This document shows positions 1 through 8,907 of a stretch of 45,904 bases of DNA, one piece after another. How positions within the stretch are numbered: position 1 is the stretch's first letter; the number at the start of each line of letters is the position of its first letter. The translations under genes and the position numbers were made by a program. Origin of the DNA: Bacillota bacterium (GTDB taxonomy: Bacteria; Bacillota; Bacilli; Desulfuribacillales; Desulfuribacillaceae); contig JAEWFW010000017.1 of NCBI GenBank assembly GCA_023388635.1, forward strand, positions 1 through 45,904, read 5' to 3'. Below the pieces are notes generated by a model. That model saw nothing but the letters and a program-made list of their open reading frames with translations. It searched no databases and was not told the DNA's origin.

Positions 1-1404
1 CTCAATCCGCAGGGAATTATTTTTTCAGGCGGACCCAATAGTGTGTACGGAGAAAATTCACCTATCGTCGATCCTGAGATATATGAATTAGGGATTCCCA
101 TTTTGGGAATTTGTTATGGAATGCAAATGATGTCGTATCATTTTGGCGGTAAAGTTGAACGAGCCAACGTTCGGGAATATGGGAAAGCGATCATGACTGT
201 GGAAAATCCAGACAGTTTACTGTACACGGATTTGCCAGAAGAGCAACAAGTGTGGATGAGTCACAGTGACCTCGTAATTGAGCCACCAAGTGGATTTATT
301 GTCGATGCGAGTACAGAACATGCACCGGTTGCTGCCATGAGTAATAAAGAAAAAGCGTTGTATGCAGTACAATTTCATCCAGAAGTCTTGCATTCGGTTT
401 ATGGAAACGATATTTTACGCAATTTCATTTTTCATGTTTGTGGGTGCAGCCTTGATTGGACGGCAAGCAGTTTTGTGGAGAATGCAGTTACTGAAATCCA
501 ACAGAAGTTAGGCGATAGCAAAGTTCTTTGCGGGCTGAGCGGCGGTGTGGATTCCTCGGTCGCAGCAGTTTTAACACATAAAGCGGTCGGAGATCAGTTG
601 ACATGTATCTTTGTCGACCATGGCTTACTGCGCAAAGATGAAGCGAAGCAAGTGATGGAGACGTTCCAGCGAGATTTCAACATGAATATCATTCTCGTCG
701 ATGCCAAAGAACGGTTTATGTCAAAATTGCAAGGAGTCAGTGATCCCGAGCAGAAGCGTAAGATTATTGGCGAAGAGTTTATCCGCGTCTTTGAAGAAGA
801 GTCGAATAAGTTAGGTAAGTTCGACTATCTCGTTCAAGGTACGTTGTATACTGATATTATTGAGAGCGGCACTGACACAGCGACAACGATCAAATCCCAT
901 CATAATGTCGGCGGCTTACCGGAAGATATCCAATTCCAGTTGATTGAACCGCTGAACACATTGTTTAAAGATGAAGTGCGTCGTGTCGGTGAAGAAATGG
1001 GCTTACCGGAGTACATTGTATGGAGACATCCGTTCCCGGGACCGGGGCTGGGTATTCGCGCTTTAGGAGAAGTCACAGAAGAGAAGCTGCATATATTGCG
1101 TGAATCAGATGCCATTCTAGAACAAGAAGTGCGTAAAGCAGGGATGTATCGCACCATTTGGCAGATGTTCACAGTCGTACCGAATGTCCGCAGCGTAGGT
1201 GTTATGGGCGATGAGCGCACATACAGCCATACAGTAGTTATCCGTGCGGTCACCAGTACCGACGGTATGACCGCAGACTGGGCGCATTTACCATATGAAT
1301 TATTACAGAACTTATCGACACGGATGATCAATGAAATACCGGAAGTTAACCGCGTCGTATATGACATTACATCGAAACCACCTGCAACGATCGAGTGGGA
1401 GTAG
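1..1404 (+). CDS. guaA: GMP synthase (glutamine-hydrolysing), 5' end missing
   Basis: Converts XMP to GMP using glutamine and ATP, the last step of GMP synthesis in the cytoplasm. The reading frame is open from base 1, so the gene begins upstream; 467 residues are visible and only a few dozen N-terminal residues should be missing. The class I amidotransferase domain comes first: SGGPNSVYGENSP near residues 9-21, nucleophile Cys38 in GICYGMQ, and the His-Glu part of the triad in FHPEV near residue 125. The ATP-pyrophosphatase domain follows with P-loop SGGVDSSV near residue 180, then the C-terminal dimerisation domain ending in KPPATIEWE, the typical end of GuaA. A strong terminator follows directly. 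In B. subtilis guaA lies just before pbuG; here an accessory block of about 7 kb separates them. Confidence 0.97.
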   Translation, partial: LNPQGIIFSGGPNSVYGENSPIVDPEIYELGIPILGICYGMQMMSYHFGGKVERANVREYGKAIMTVENPDSLLYTDLPEEQQVWMSHSDLVIEPPSGFIVDASTEHAPVAAMSNKEKALYAVQFHPEVLHSVYGNDILRNFIFHVCGCSLDWTASSFVENAVTEIQQKLGDSKVLCGLSGGVDSSVAAVLTHKAVGDQLTCIFVDHGLLRKDEAKQVMETFQRDFNMNIILVDAKERFMSKLQGVSDPEQKRKIIGEEFIRVFEEESNKLGKFDYLVQGTLYTDIIESGTDTATTIKSHHNVGGLPEDIQFQLIEPLNTLFKDEVRRVGEEMGLPEYIVWRHPFPGPGLGIRALGEVTEEKLHILRESDAILEQEVRKAGMYRTIWQMFTVVPNVRSVGVMGDERTYSHTVVIRAVTSTDGMTADWAHLPYELLQNLSTRMINEIPEVNRVVYDITSKPPATIEWE

Positions 1405-1422
1405 GGCTTTAGCCAAAAATCC

Positions 1423-1466
1423 AGACCACAAATCCAATGTTTATTGCGGATTTGTGGTCTTTTGCT
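1423..1466 (+). terminator. Intrinsic terminator after guaA
   Basis: A perfect 13-bp stem, AGACCACAAATCC (1423-1435) pairing with GGATTTGTGGTCT (1448-1460), with a 12-nt loop, followed by TTTGCTTTG. It lies 19 bases after the guaA stop and separates guaA from the following sensor gene. Confidence 0.9.
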
Positions 1467-1613
1467 TTGTGCGGCGATAACATTTTGATAACAGATTTAT
1501 TTTTGTGGAGTAGTTTTCGAGTAAATTTATGTTAAAATATAACTGTAGTTAAAAGTAAATTATAGTAAAAATGTACATATCCTTATATCGATCAATTGTA
1601 AGGAGGTAAAGTC

Positions 1614-4160
1614 ATGAAATCATTTAAGAATACGGTGGTACTGATATTTACCTCAGTAATCATTGCAATGTTGGCAGGAATGGGCGGGCTATTTATATTC
1701 AAAATCACGAAGGATATTACGCAAGATACCCATGAGGACTTAAAGGATATGGCGCAGCAGGAAGCAGAGTATATCCATGCAAGAGTGAACGGGCGCTTAA
1801 CCTATATCGATTCTCTTGCCCAAAACCCTATTCTGCTGGACGAAAGTATGACACTTGAAGAAAAAATATCTTATTTTGAAGCAGAAGCTAAAAGAACAGG
1901 TTACCTGGCGTTTGCATTTGCTGATATAAACGGCAATTCGACCGTTTTTAATACCGAACGAGAAACCACCAATATTAGTTACCGCGATTATTTTCAGGCG
2001 GCGTTAAAGGGACAGCCGGCAGTTTCGGATTTAATTATCAGCAATATCACAGGGGAGCTGGTGCTTATTTATGCTGCACCGGTGTATCGGCAAGGTGAGT
2101 TGGTAGGGGTTCTCTACGGCAGAAGAGATGGTCATGCACTGAGTGAAATTGTAAGTGAAGTAAACTATAAAAATACAGGTTATGCTTATATGGTCAATAA
2201 TCAAGGGGTTACGGTGGCACACAAGAACACCAATCTGGTTTTGGCGCAAGATAATGATATTGAAAACATGAAAACCGATGAGTCCCTGCGTGAGCTTGGG
2301 GAACTTACTAAGCACATGATAACCCGTACAGTTGGCAGTGGCACATATACCTATGATGGAGTGAAAAAAATTGTGGGCTATGCACCGATCCCAGACACAC
2401 CGTGGATTGTTATTTACGGACTTGAGGAGGCTGAGGCACTGGCAAATATCCGTACACTTGGCAGGATACTATGGGTATTTGTTCTGGTTACCGGTGTGCT
2501 TGGAGCAGTAATAACATATATTGTAGGTGCCCGCATTTCTGACCCTTTAATTAAAATAGGCAAGGAAATGGAGAATTATAGAAACAATATCTCTATTTCT
2601 TTGCCGCAAAGGTATTTAGATAGAAATGATGAAATCGGAATTCTGTCTAAAGGAATTACGCTTATGCTAAATAATATTTCAAGTTATATTTCAAAGCTGG
2701 AAGAAAAGAATCGAGAATTGCTCAATGCCAAAGAAGTAATAACTTTGGAGAGGGTGCTATTCGAAACAACGCTTCATTCGCTCGGTGACGGTGTAATATC
2801 TGTAGATCAAAACGGCAATGTAAAAATTATGAATGAGGTGGCAGAAAGCTTAACTGGATGGACAAGCAACGATGCGCATGGATTGCCGTTTGACATTGTT
2901 TTTAATATTATTAATGAGCTTACTCGTGAAAAGTGTCCAAGTCCGATAAAAAAGACTTTTGAAAATGGTAAAATCAATGAGCTTGATGAGTATACGGTTT
3001 TAATAAGCAAAGACGGAAACGAGATACCAATTGAAGACAGTACTGCTCCGATTTTAGATAGCGAAGGTAACATCACTGGAGCAGTCATTGTGTTTAGAGA
3101 TTATACAGATAAAAAGCAAAGACAGGAAGCGATTTTATATTTAAGCGATCATGATCAATTAACTGGGTTATACAATCGACATTTTTTTGAAAGGGAATTA
3201 AAAAGGCTGGATGCACAGCCATATTTACCATTGTCGCTGGCTATGTTCGATATAAATGGCTTGAAGCTAGCGAATGATGCCTTTGGTCACCAGACGGGAG
3301 ATAAGCTTTTGCAAATTGTTGCACAAACGATAAAAAGCGTTTGCAGAGAGGGAGACATTATATCGCGTATAGGTGGCGATGAATTTGTCTTGCTTTTACC
3401 AAAAACAAATTATATGGAGACCGAAGCTATAGTAAAACGTATTTATCGTGAGTTTGAACAAGCTAGCTTTAATAACATTGTTATTTCTGTCTCTGTTGGA
3501 TGGGGAACCAAGAGTTCCAATAGACAAAACATTATGGAGATATATGCAAAGGCTGAAGAAAGCATGTATCGAAAAAAACTTATCGAAGGTCAAAGCATGA
3601 GAAGTAAAACCATTAAGGTTATCCTAAAAACTTTAAATGAAACAAATCGAAGGGAACGAATTCATTCTGAAAATGTGAGCAAGATAAGCAGAAAAATTGG
3701 TGAGATACTAAATCTTGATCAAGAGCTTTTGCGGGAAATTGAGATGGTAGGTCTTTTACATGACATAGGAAAAATCGCTATTGATAATAATCTGCTTGAT
3801 AAACCTGACAAGCTGACAGATTCCGAATATGAAGTGGTAAAAAGACATACGGAAATCGGATACCACATATTAAAGTCGGCAGATGCATATTCAAGCATTT
3901 CAGATTATGTGTTAGCCCATCACGAACGCTGGGATGGGACCGGATATCCACGGGGTCTAAAAGGTGAAGAGATCCCGCTTGTTGCAAGAATTATCACAAT
4001 AGCAGATGCGTATGAAGCTATGACAGCTGAGCGACCTTATAGAAAAACAATAAGCAAACAAGAAGCCTTTAGTGAATTAAAAAGGTGTGCCGGAACACAG
4101 TTTGATCCTGATATCATACAAGCACTTGGTGAAACGTTTCCGAATTGGTCGCCAATATAA
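1614..4160 (+). CDS. Membrane sensor with PAS, GGDEF and HD-GYP domains (cyclic-di-GMP turnover)
   Basis: An 848-residue signalling protein probably able both to make and to break cyclic-di-GMP. Visible order: transmembrane segment near residues 8-28; extracellular Cache-type sensor region to about 280 (with YRDYFQAAL and YMVNNQGVTVAHK); second transmembrane segment near 284-305; HAMP region; PAS domain near 375-500; GGDEF domain with intact GGDEF at residue 587; HD-GYP domain with HDIGK at 716 and HHERWDGTGYP at 769. An RxxD inhibitory-site motif (REGD) sits five residues before GGDEF, as in product-inhibited cyclases. Both active sites look intact, so net activity cannot be predicted. The start has an excellent AAGGAGGT site. 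The gene stands alone, flanked by terminators, in the accessory block between guaA and the permease. The ligand is unknown. Confidence 0.93.
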   Translation: MKSFKNTVVLIFTSVIIAMLAGMGGLFIFKITKDITQDTHEDLKDMAQQEAEYIHARVNGRLTYIDSLAQNPILLDESMTLEEKISYFEAEAKRTGYLAFAFADINGNSTVFNTERETTNISYRDYFQAALKGQPAVSDLIISNITGELVLIYAAPVYRQGELVGVLYGRRDGHALSEIVSEVNYKNTGYAYMVNNQGVTVAHKNTNLVLAQDNDIENMKTDESLRELGELTKHMITRTVGSGTYTYDGVKKIVGYAPIPDTPWIVIYGLEEAEALANIRTLGRILWVFVLVTGVLGAVITYIVGARISDPLIKIGKEMENYRNNISISLPQRYLDRNDEIGILSKGITLMLNNISSYISKLEEKNRELLNAKEVITLERVLFETTLHSLGDGVISVDQNGNVKIMNEVAESLTGWTSNDAHGLPFDIVFNIINELTREKCPSPIKKTFENGKINELDEYTVLISKDGNEIPIEDSTAPILDSEGNITGAVIVFRDYTDKKQRQEAILYLSDHDQLTGLYNRHFFERELKRLDAQPYLPLSLAMFDINGLKLANDAFGHQTGDKLLQIVAQTIKSVCREGDIISRIGGDEFVLLLPKTNYMETEAIVKRIYREFEQASFNNIVISVSVGWGTKSSNRQNIMEIYAKAEESMYRKKLIEGQSMRSKTIKVILKTLNETNRRERIHSENVSKISRKIGEILNLDQELLREIEMVGLLHDIGKIAIDNNLLDKPDKLTDSEYEVVKRHTEIGYHILKSADAYSSISDYVLAHHERWDGTGYPRGLKGEEIPLVARIITIADAYEAMTAERPYRKTISKQEAFSELKRCAGTQFDPDIIQALGETFPNWSPI

Positions 4161-4179
4161 TGTTGAAGATGCTGGAATG

Positions 4180-4213
4180 AGCGTCCTATTTTAAGGGCGC
4201 TTATCTTATTTTC
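4180..4213 (+). terminator. Probable intrinsic terminator after the GGDEF/HD-GYP gene
   Basis: AGCGTCCT (4180-4187) pairs with AGGGCGCT (4194-4201), with one G-U pair, followed by TATCTTATTTT. It lies 19 bases after the stop codon. Confidence 0.7.
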
Positions 4214-4247
4214 GTCGTAATTAATGTTAATGAAGCGCGGGTTATCG

Positions 4248-4276
4248 TTGTAAAAAGTGTTGGAATTGGATATACT
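4248..4276 (+). promoter_or_regulatory. Putative sigma-A promoter of the DUF4143 ATPase gene
   Basis: TTGTAA (4248-4253), a 17-bp spacer, then TATACT (4271-4276), ending 20 bases before the GTG start. Called by pattern match only. Confidence 0.5.
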
Positions 4277-4296
4277 ATATTCAGAGGTGATGCCCT

Positions 4297-5604
4297 GTGT
4301 ATCGTAGCGCAATGGAGCAACTGAATAAATGGAAGCAAAAAAGCAATAAAAAGCCCCTTATTATCCGCGGAGCACGTCAGGTGGGGAAAACGTGGCTCAT
4401 GCAGGAGTTCGGTAAGAGTGCTTATAAGGAAATGGTGTATATTAACTTTGACAATAACAGCCAAATGAAAGAGTTGTTTTCCGTTGATATGCGCATCGAG
4501 CGTATTATAACGGGACTTGAACTCTATGCGGGACATAAAATTGACTCATCCAGTGCATTGCTTGTTTTTGACGAAATACAGGAAGTGCCGCAAGCTTTGG
4601 CCTCCCTGAAATATTTTAATGAGCTTGCACCTGAATATCAGATTGTATGTGCAGGCTCACTTTTGGGTGTGGCTCTTCATCAAGGAACATCGTTTCCCGT
4701 GGGCAAGGTTGAGTTTTTAGACCTGTACCCGCTGTCTTTTACCGAATTCATGAGAGCAATGGGAAAAGGGCAGTTTGTGGAGCTTTTAGAAAAACAGGAT
4801 TTTGATATGGCTACCACCTTCAAGCAGGAGTATATTGACCTTCTGAAACATTACTACTATGTAGGGGGTATGCCAGAAGTCGTTAAAACCTTTTCTGAAA
4901 ACAAGGATTTTAACGAAGCTAGAGAAATTCAGCAGCGTATACTTGACGCTTATGAACAGGATTTTTCCAAACATGCGCCAAATGAAATTGTTCCTCGTAT
5001 TCGTATGCTTTGGAATAGTATCCCAGCACAGCTTACGAAGGAGAATAAGAAGTTCATCTACGGTATTATCAAAGAGGGTGCACGAGCGAAAGATTACGAG
5101 CTTGCTTTGATGTGGCTTGCTGACTGCGGACTTGTCCATAAGGTGCATCGGGTCACTGTACCTAATATTCCGTTAAAGGCGTATGAAGATCCGAAGGCGT
5201 TTAAGCTCTTTCTGGTGGATATAGGACTGCTAAGCTGTATGGTACGGATGAATCAGTCTGTCCTGCTCGACGGAAACGAGCTTTTCAAGGAGTTCAAGGG
5301 GGCACTTACAGAACAATACGTACTTCAGCAGCTTAAGACGCTCAAGAGAATAGAAACTTATTACTGGACAAATGACCGTGGCAGCGCAGAAGTTGATTTC
5401 TTAATAGATGACGGAATAAGGGTTATCCCCATTGAAGTTAAAGCAGAGACTAATTTGAAAGCGAAGAGCCTTAAGACGTTCTGTGAGAAATATCAGCCTA
5501 AAGCAGCGATAAGAACGAGCATGGCGGATTATAAGCAGGAAGATTGGCTGTTGAATCTGCCGCTATGGGCGATGGAGATAGTAAAATGGCTGCCATCCTC
5601 ATAA
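4297..5604 (+). CDS. AAA-type ATPase with C-terminal DUF4143 domain
   Basis: A 435-residue member of the widespread ATP-binding/DUF4143 family, whose cellular role is not established. The N-terminus MYRSAMEQLNKWK is typical of the family. Walker A is GARQVGKT near residues 25-32 and Walker B is LLVFDEIQE near residues 88-96. The C-terminal half has the DUF4143 region, including a VDFLID...VIPIEVKAE stretch that resembles a degenerate PD-(D/E)XK nuclease core. The start is GTG, supported by AGAGGTGAT upstream. The family is patchily distributed and often found in accessory regions, which fits its place beside a restriction-modification pair. A defence or toxin-like role is possible but not shown. 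Confidence 0.88.
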   Translation: MYRSAMEQLNKWKQKSNKKPLIIRGARQVGKTWLMQEFGKSAYKEMVYINFDNNSQMKELFSVDMRIERIITGLELYAGHKIDSSSALLVFDEIQEVPQALASLKYFNELAPEYQIVCAGSLLGVALHQGTSFPVGKVEFLDLYPLSFTEFMRAMGKGQFVELLEKQDFDMATTFKQEYIDLLKHYYYVGGMPEVVKTFSENKDFNEAREIQQRILDAYEQDFSKHAPNEIVPRIRMLWNSIPAQLTKENKKFIYGIIKEGARAKDYELALMWLADCGLVHKVHRVTVPNIPLKAYEDPKAFKLFLVDIGLLSCMVRMNQSVLLDGNELFKEFKGALTEQYVLQQLKTLKRIETYYWTNDRGSAEVDFLIDDGIRVIPIEVKAETNLKAKSLKTFCEKYQPKAAIRTSMADYKQEDWLLNLPLWAMEIVKWLPSS

Positions 5605-5635
5605 TTTTGAAAATGATTGGAGATAAAAAATCAGT

Positions 5636-5830
5636 ATGAACGGACAGAATAGAGCTGATGTTACAATTGGAGCTAAAGTAAATATTGTGCTAAAAAACGA
5701 CCAACGCACTGGTAAGTTGACAGAGGGCATTGTAGCGAAGCTGTTGACTAATAGCAGCTTTCATCCTCACGGCATAAAAGTAATGCTGGAAGATGGTCAG
5801 GTTGGTCGGGTGCAGGAGATTTTAAAATAA
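5636..5830 (+). CDS. YwbE-family small protein
   Basis: A 64-residue protein matching the YwbE family of Firmicutes: N-terminal MNGQNR, then IVLKNDQRTGKLTEGIV and HPHGIKVMLEDGQVGRVQEI. Its short beta-rich pattern suggests a small SH3- or KOW-like fold, but its function is unknown. It starts 31 bases after the ATPase gene, probably as a co-transcript. A GGAG lies about 12 bases before the ATG, a somewhat long spacing. Confidence 0.85.
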   Translation: MNGQNRADVTIGAKVNIVLKNDQRTGKLTEGIVAKLLTNSSFHPHGIKVMLEDGQVGRVQEILK

Positions 5831-5848
5831 CAAGCAGTTTTTTACATT

Positions 5849-5900
5849 AATGATGAAGATGATTGACATTGTTCGCATGAAAGACTACAATATCATCATT
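5849..5900 (+). promoter_or_regulatory. Promoter of the DNA methyltransferase gene, framed by an inverted repeat
   Basis: TTGACA (5863-5868), a 17-bp spacer, then TACAAT (5886-5891): a near-consensus sigma-A promoter. The 8-bp arms AATGATGA (5849-5856) and TCATCATT (5893-5900) are perfect inverted repeats bracketing the promoter, one just upstream of -35 and one just after -10. This is a plausible operator arrangement. The ribosome site before the ATG at 5930 is weak (GTGAGA). Confidence 0.7.
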
Positions 5901-5929
5901 AAATATTGATTAGACTGTGAGAATTATAT

Positions 5930-8134
5930 ATGGAATACATATCAGTTTCAGATGCTGCAATGAAGTTTAAATTATCACCAAGGAGAGTACAAGTTCTTTG
6001 CGAGCAAGGGCGAATTGATGGGGCGAGCATGATTAGCGGAGTTTGGCTGATACCGAGAGATGCCGTGAAGCCAGAAGATCGCAGAAGGAAAGCTGAGCAC
6101 CCTGCCGACCAATTGTCTTTTTTTGATGTTGTAGGACATGGCGAGGTCACTTTTTCAGAAGTATGCAAAATGCTGTCGATTTCCGAAGCAACAGGCAGGA
6201 ATTGGATAAGGCTTGACAAACTGATTCCCAATGCAGATGGAGTTACATTTGATAGAACTTACATCAATACACTTGTGTCGAATATTCGAGCGGGGGATAT
6301 GACTGCCCTCAAAAGTCGGCGGAACAAAAAGAAAATAAGTGGAATTGCTACCTACGATAACTATATACAAAGTACAGAGAATATCCACGTCGTTCGCAGT
6401 ATTGTCGAAGCTATCGATACCACACTTAATGAACCGCAAGTGCGTATCATTTTGGCGAATTTTGCAATTCAATTAGTGCTTCAAAAGATCGGAAAGCCGA
6501 TTAGCCAATGCAATCTCTTTGCCGATTTTCATTCTGGTAAATTGGATATAGGGATATATTCGCAATTGATTAGAGATCTTTATAGCGATCACGTTGTGGA
6601 CATAAAACAATCAGATGTGCTAGACGTACAGTTATCGGACATTTTGAACAAAAAAGTGATGTATATCCCGGGTGAGGATACGTTGGGCTTCATTTACATT
6701 TCGCTTCGGGATTTAGCGAATAGGAAGTCCGCAGGTGTATATTACACACCTTACAATTCAGTGCAAACACTGGTCGGGGCGCTTGTGGAGCAAGTAGTGA
6801 TAGACGGGCAGAAGATATTCGATCCTTGTTGTGGTACAGGTAATTTTTTAATTTACGCAAGTTCTTTTATTACAGATCCGCAGTTATTATTTGGACAAGA
6901 TATCGATGAGCTCAGTGTACAAATAACCAGAATTAATATAGCGCTGGCTTGCGAAATGGACAGCATTGAATTTTTGTATAAGAATTTCGTCTGCGATGAT
7001 ACCCTTAAATCTACACCGATTGATAAATTTGATATTATCATAGGTAACCCGCCGTGGGGATATGATTTCGCCGATTATGATATTACGTATTTGCTATCTA
7101 CCTATAAAACTGCCATGAGAAAGGGTATGGAATCGTATGACCTTTTTACGGAAAGGGCAATATCTTTACTCTCGGCAGAAGGCTATCTCGCATTCGTTCT
7201 ACCCGAGGCAATATTAAATGTAAAGTCCCATAAACAAATCCGCGGCATTATGCTTGATACGTGTTCTTTCAAATTTGTATCGTATATTGGTAATGCCTTT
7301 AGCGGTGTTCAATGCCCGGCAATTATTATGGGGCTACAATTACACGAACCAGGAAAGACATTTGGCTGTAGGGTCACCAGTGGTGATCAGCAATTTGTGA
7401 TTCAAGAAAATCGTCCATTGACTGATGAAATCTTCTCTTTCAATATTACCGACCAGCAGCAAAAGTGCATTGATGCGATTCAAGTCCGCGTAGATAAAGC
7501 GTATTTAGCGAATCATGCACAATTTGCTTTGGGGATTGTCACGGGAGATAATCAGCAGCATATTATCGATGCACCGGAAGATAATACTCCTGAAGCTGGG
7601 TATGAGATCATCCTTAAAGGTAGTAATATTCAAAAATATCGTATTACTCCGTCCAATCACTATATTAAATATACGCCTGAGCAATTTCAACAGGTTGCGC
7701 CGACAGAATTATATCGCGCTTCTGAGAAGCTATTATATCGATTTATCTGCAGTACAACCGTGTTTGCATATGATGATCGGCAAACCCTTTCTTTGAATAG
7801 TTGCAATATCTTGATCCCACAGATACCGAATATGCATATTAAATATGTATTGGCGATTCTGAATTCTCGTGTAGCGGCGTATTTTACGCGTATGAAGTTT
7901 AATTCCGTGAAGTTATTGCGTGCGCATATTGAGCAGATACCAATTCCGATTGTGAGCGAAGAAATACAAATGGAGATTATTAAAAAGGTAGACCGCATAG
8001 TAAAGTGTGACACTTCGATACGCGATCTATATGATGAGCTTGATCGGCAGATTATGGATTTGTACAATTTGTCTGATAATGAAAGAGACGTCATCTATAA
8101 AACTATGGTAGGTCAAAATGAGTTCATATTATAG
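5930..8134 (+). CDS. Type II N6-adenine DNA methyltransferase with N-terminal helix-turn-helix domains
   Basis: A 734-residue modification enzyme. S-adenosylmethionine motif I is DPCCGTGNF near residue 298, and the catalytic motif IV is GNPPW near residue 371, marking an N6-adenine methylase of the Eco57I/TaqI type. The C-terminal 250 residues look like the target-recognition region. Unusually, the first ~55 residues (from SVSDAAMKFKLSPRRVQVL) resemble an excisionase/MerR-type helix-turn-helix, and a second HTH-like stretch (VCKMLSISEATGRNWIR) follows near residues 78-95. The gene converges on a nuclease gene with only 10 bases between the stops, the usual layout of a type II system. The extra DNA-binding module could autoregulate the system; that is inference. 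The recognition sequence cannot be read from the protein. Confidence 0.9.
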   Translation: MEYISVSDAAMKFKLSPRRVQVLCEQGRIDGASMISGVWLIPRDAVKPEDRRRKAEHPADQLSFFDVVGHGEVTFSEVCKMLSISEATGRNWIRLDKLIPNADGVTFDRTYINTLVSNIRAGDMTALKSRRNKKKISGIATYDNYIQSTENIHVVRSIVEAIDTTLNEPQVRIILANFAIQLVLQKIGKPISQCNLFADFHSGKLDIGIYSQLIRDLYSDHVVDIKQSDVLDVQLSDILNKKVMYIPGEDTLGFIYISLRDLANRKSAGVYYTPYNSVQTLVGALVEQVVIDGQKIFDPCCGTGNFLIYASSFITDPQLLFGQDIDELSVQITRINIALACEMDSIEFLYKNFVCDDTLKSTPIDKFDIIIGNPPWGYDFADYDITYLLSTYKTAMRKGMESYDLFTERAISLLSAEGYLAFVLPEAILNVKSHKQIRGIMLDTCSFKFVSYIGNAFSGVQCPAIIMGLQLHEPGKTFGCRVTSGDQQFVIQENRPLTDEIFSFNITDQQQKCIDAIQVRVDKAYLANHAQFALGIVTGDNQQHIIDAPEDNTPEAGYEIILKGSNIQKYRITPSNHYIKYTPEQFQQVAPTELYRASEKLLYRFICSTTVFAYDDRQTLSLNSCNILIPQIPNMHIKYVLAILNSRVAAYFTRMKFNSVKLLRAHIEQIPIPIVSEEIQMEIIKKVDRIVKCDTSIRDLYDELDRQIMDLYNLSDNERDVIYKTMVGQNEFIL

Positions 8135-8144
8135 AATCTTATTT

Positions 8145-8687
8145 TTAGAAGAGATTATATAACTCTTCATAGGAAAGCCACTGTACAAAATGATTTTCAA
8201 AATGATAATCGATACTATTACGGTTTAAATGAAATTGTCCTTCACCCTTATTGCCTTTATGTTGAAAATCTGAGTAGCCGGGGCAGCGGAGAATCTCATC
8301 GCTGCTCATTTTGAAAATTGCAATTTTATCGGAGAAAAATAGACCGTAGTACAACACGTCGAATTCCGTACGTTTTATCTGCTGTATATTGCAATCAAAG
8401 TTGTATTGGTGCATTTCGGTACTTCGAAGTGCGCGGTTACCTAAGTTAGCCTTCTTGCTTTGATCAATCATATTATGGCAGTTGATTTTCGCTTCATTGG
8501 CTTTCATAACAGTTGAAAACTTAATTTCAATCCGCCGCTTGCCACTCTCATCGTAGCGGTCATGAAATTGATTTTTCGAGTGAGTATAACTGTATAGTGC
8601 TTCGATCATTAACTCGGCTACCGTGCCAAAACGGCGTGTCCTTAAAGCGAAGATGCCGTCTCGGAATTCTTTAATTTCGTCATTCAT
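8145..8687 (-). CDS. Probable type II restriction endonuclease, PD-(D/E)XK type
   Basis: A 180-residue protein encoded convergently with the methyltransferase. An RRIEIKFS segment (residues ~50-57) preceded by acidic positions (AELMIEAL, HDRYDES) fits the PD-(D/E)XK nuclease core, with Glu and Lys of E-x-K as catalytic candidates. No named family is recognised, as is usual for fast-evolving type II nucleases; the call rests on this motif plus the neighbour. The start at 8687 is chosen because AAAGGAGCG lies about 8 bases upstream; a longer frame to 8753 has no such site and adds hydrophobic residues. The product should cut the sequence protected by the neighbouring methylase. Confidence 0.7.
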   Translation of the reverse strand: MNDEIKEFRDGIFALRTRRFGTVAELMIEALYSYTHSKNQFHDRYDESGKRRIEIKFSTVMKANEAKINCHNMIDQSKKANLGNRALRSTEMHQYNFDCNIQQIKRTEFDVLYYGLFFSDKIAIFKMSSDEILRCPGYSDFQHKGNKGEGQFHLNRNSIDYHFENHFVQWLSYEELYNLF

Positions 8688-8708
8688 TCGTAGCGCTCCT
8701 TTACAAAA

Positions 8709-8722
8709 TTGTATGTATACAA
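8709..8722 (-). promoter_or_regulatory. Dyad upstream of the restriction endonuclease gene
   Basis: TTGTA-TGTA-TACAA is an inverted repeat with 5-bp arms, 21-35 bases before the nuclease start and probably inside its promoter. It may be a regulator site. No clear -35/-10 pair could be assigned on this strand: TTGACT is present at 8747-8752 but a matching -10 is ambiguous. Confidence 0.35.
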
Positions 8723-8780
8723 TAAGTATTATCGAAACCTGTGTCGCAGTCAATGATTAGCGCGTAAAAGTAAAGGATTG

Positions 8781-8834
8781 ACAATAAACACGAACATTGA
8801 TTCAGGAAATATGAATAACGTTCGTGTTTATTGT
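8781..8834 (+). promoter_or_regulatory. Paired inverted PurBox-like operator
   Basis: A perfect 15-bp inverted repeat, ACAATAAACACGAAC (8781-8795) and GTTCGTGTTTATTGT (8820-8834). Each arm contains a sequence close to the B. subtilis PurR PurBox (AWWWCCGAACWWT): AAACACGAACATT at 8786-8798 and AAACACGAACGTT on the minus strand at 8817-8829. Two oppositely oriented boxes are what PurR binds in B. subtilis; the 18-nt gap here is close to the 16-17 nt known there. The right arm touches the -35 of the permease promoter. Confidence 0.75.
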
Positions 8835-8862
8835 TGACTTTTGTCGAGTTTGCTGCTAAACT
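8834..8862 (+). promoter_or_regulatory. Promoter of the riboswitch-permease transcript
   Basis: TTGACT (8834-8839), a 17-bp spacer, then TAAACT (8857-8862) preceded by TGC, an extended -10. Transcription would begin near 8869, about 40 bases before the riboswitch aptamer. The -35 overlaps the end of the PurBox dyad, so a bound PurR-like protein should block it. Confidence 0.7.
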
Positions 8863-8907
8863 ATGTTCGTTAGCAATTATAAGTTAAGAATTTTATATTT
8901 TTTATCC

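Noticed and set aside
1470..8760. Prophage or integrative element
   Set aside because: No integrase, transposase, phage structural gene or attachment-site repeat was seen.
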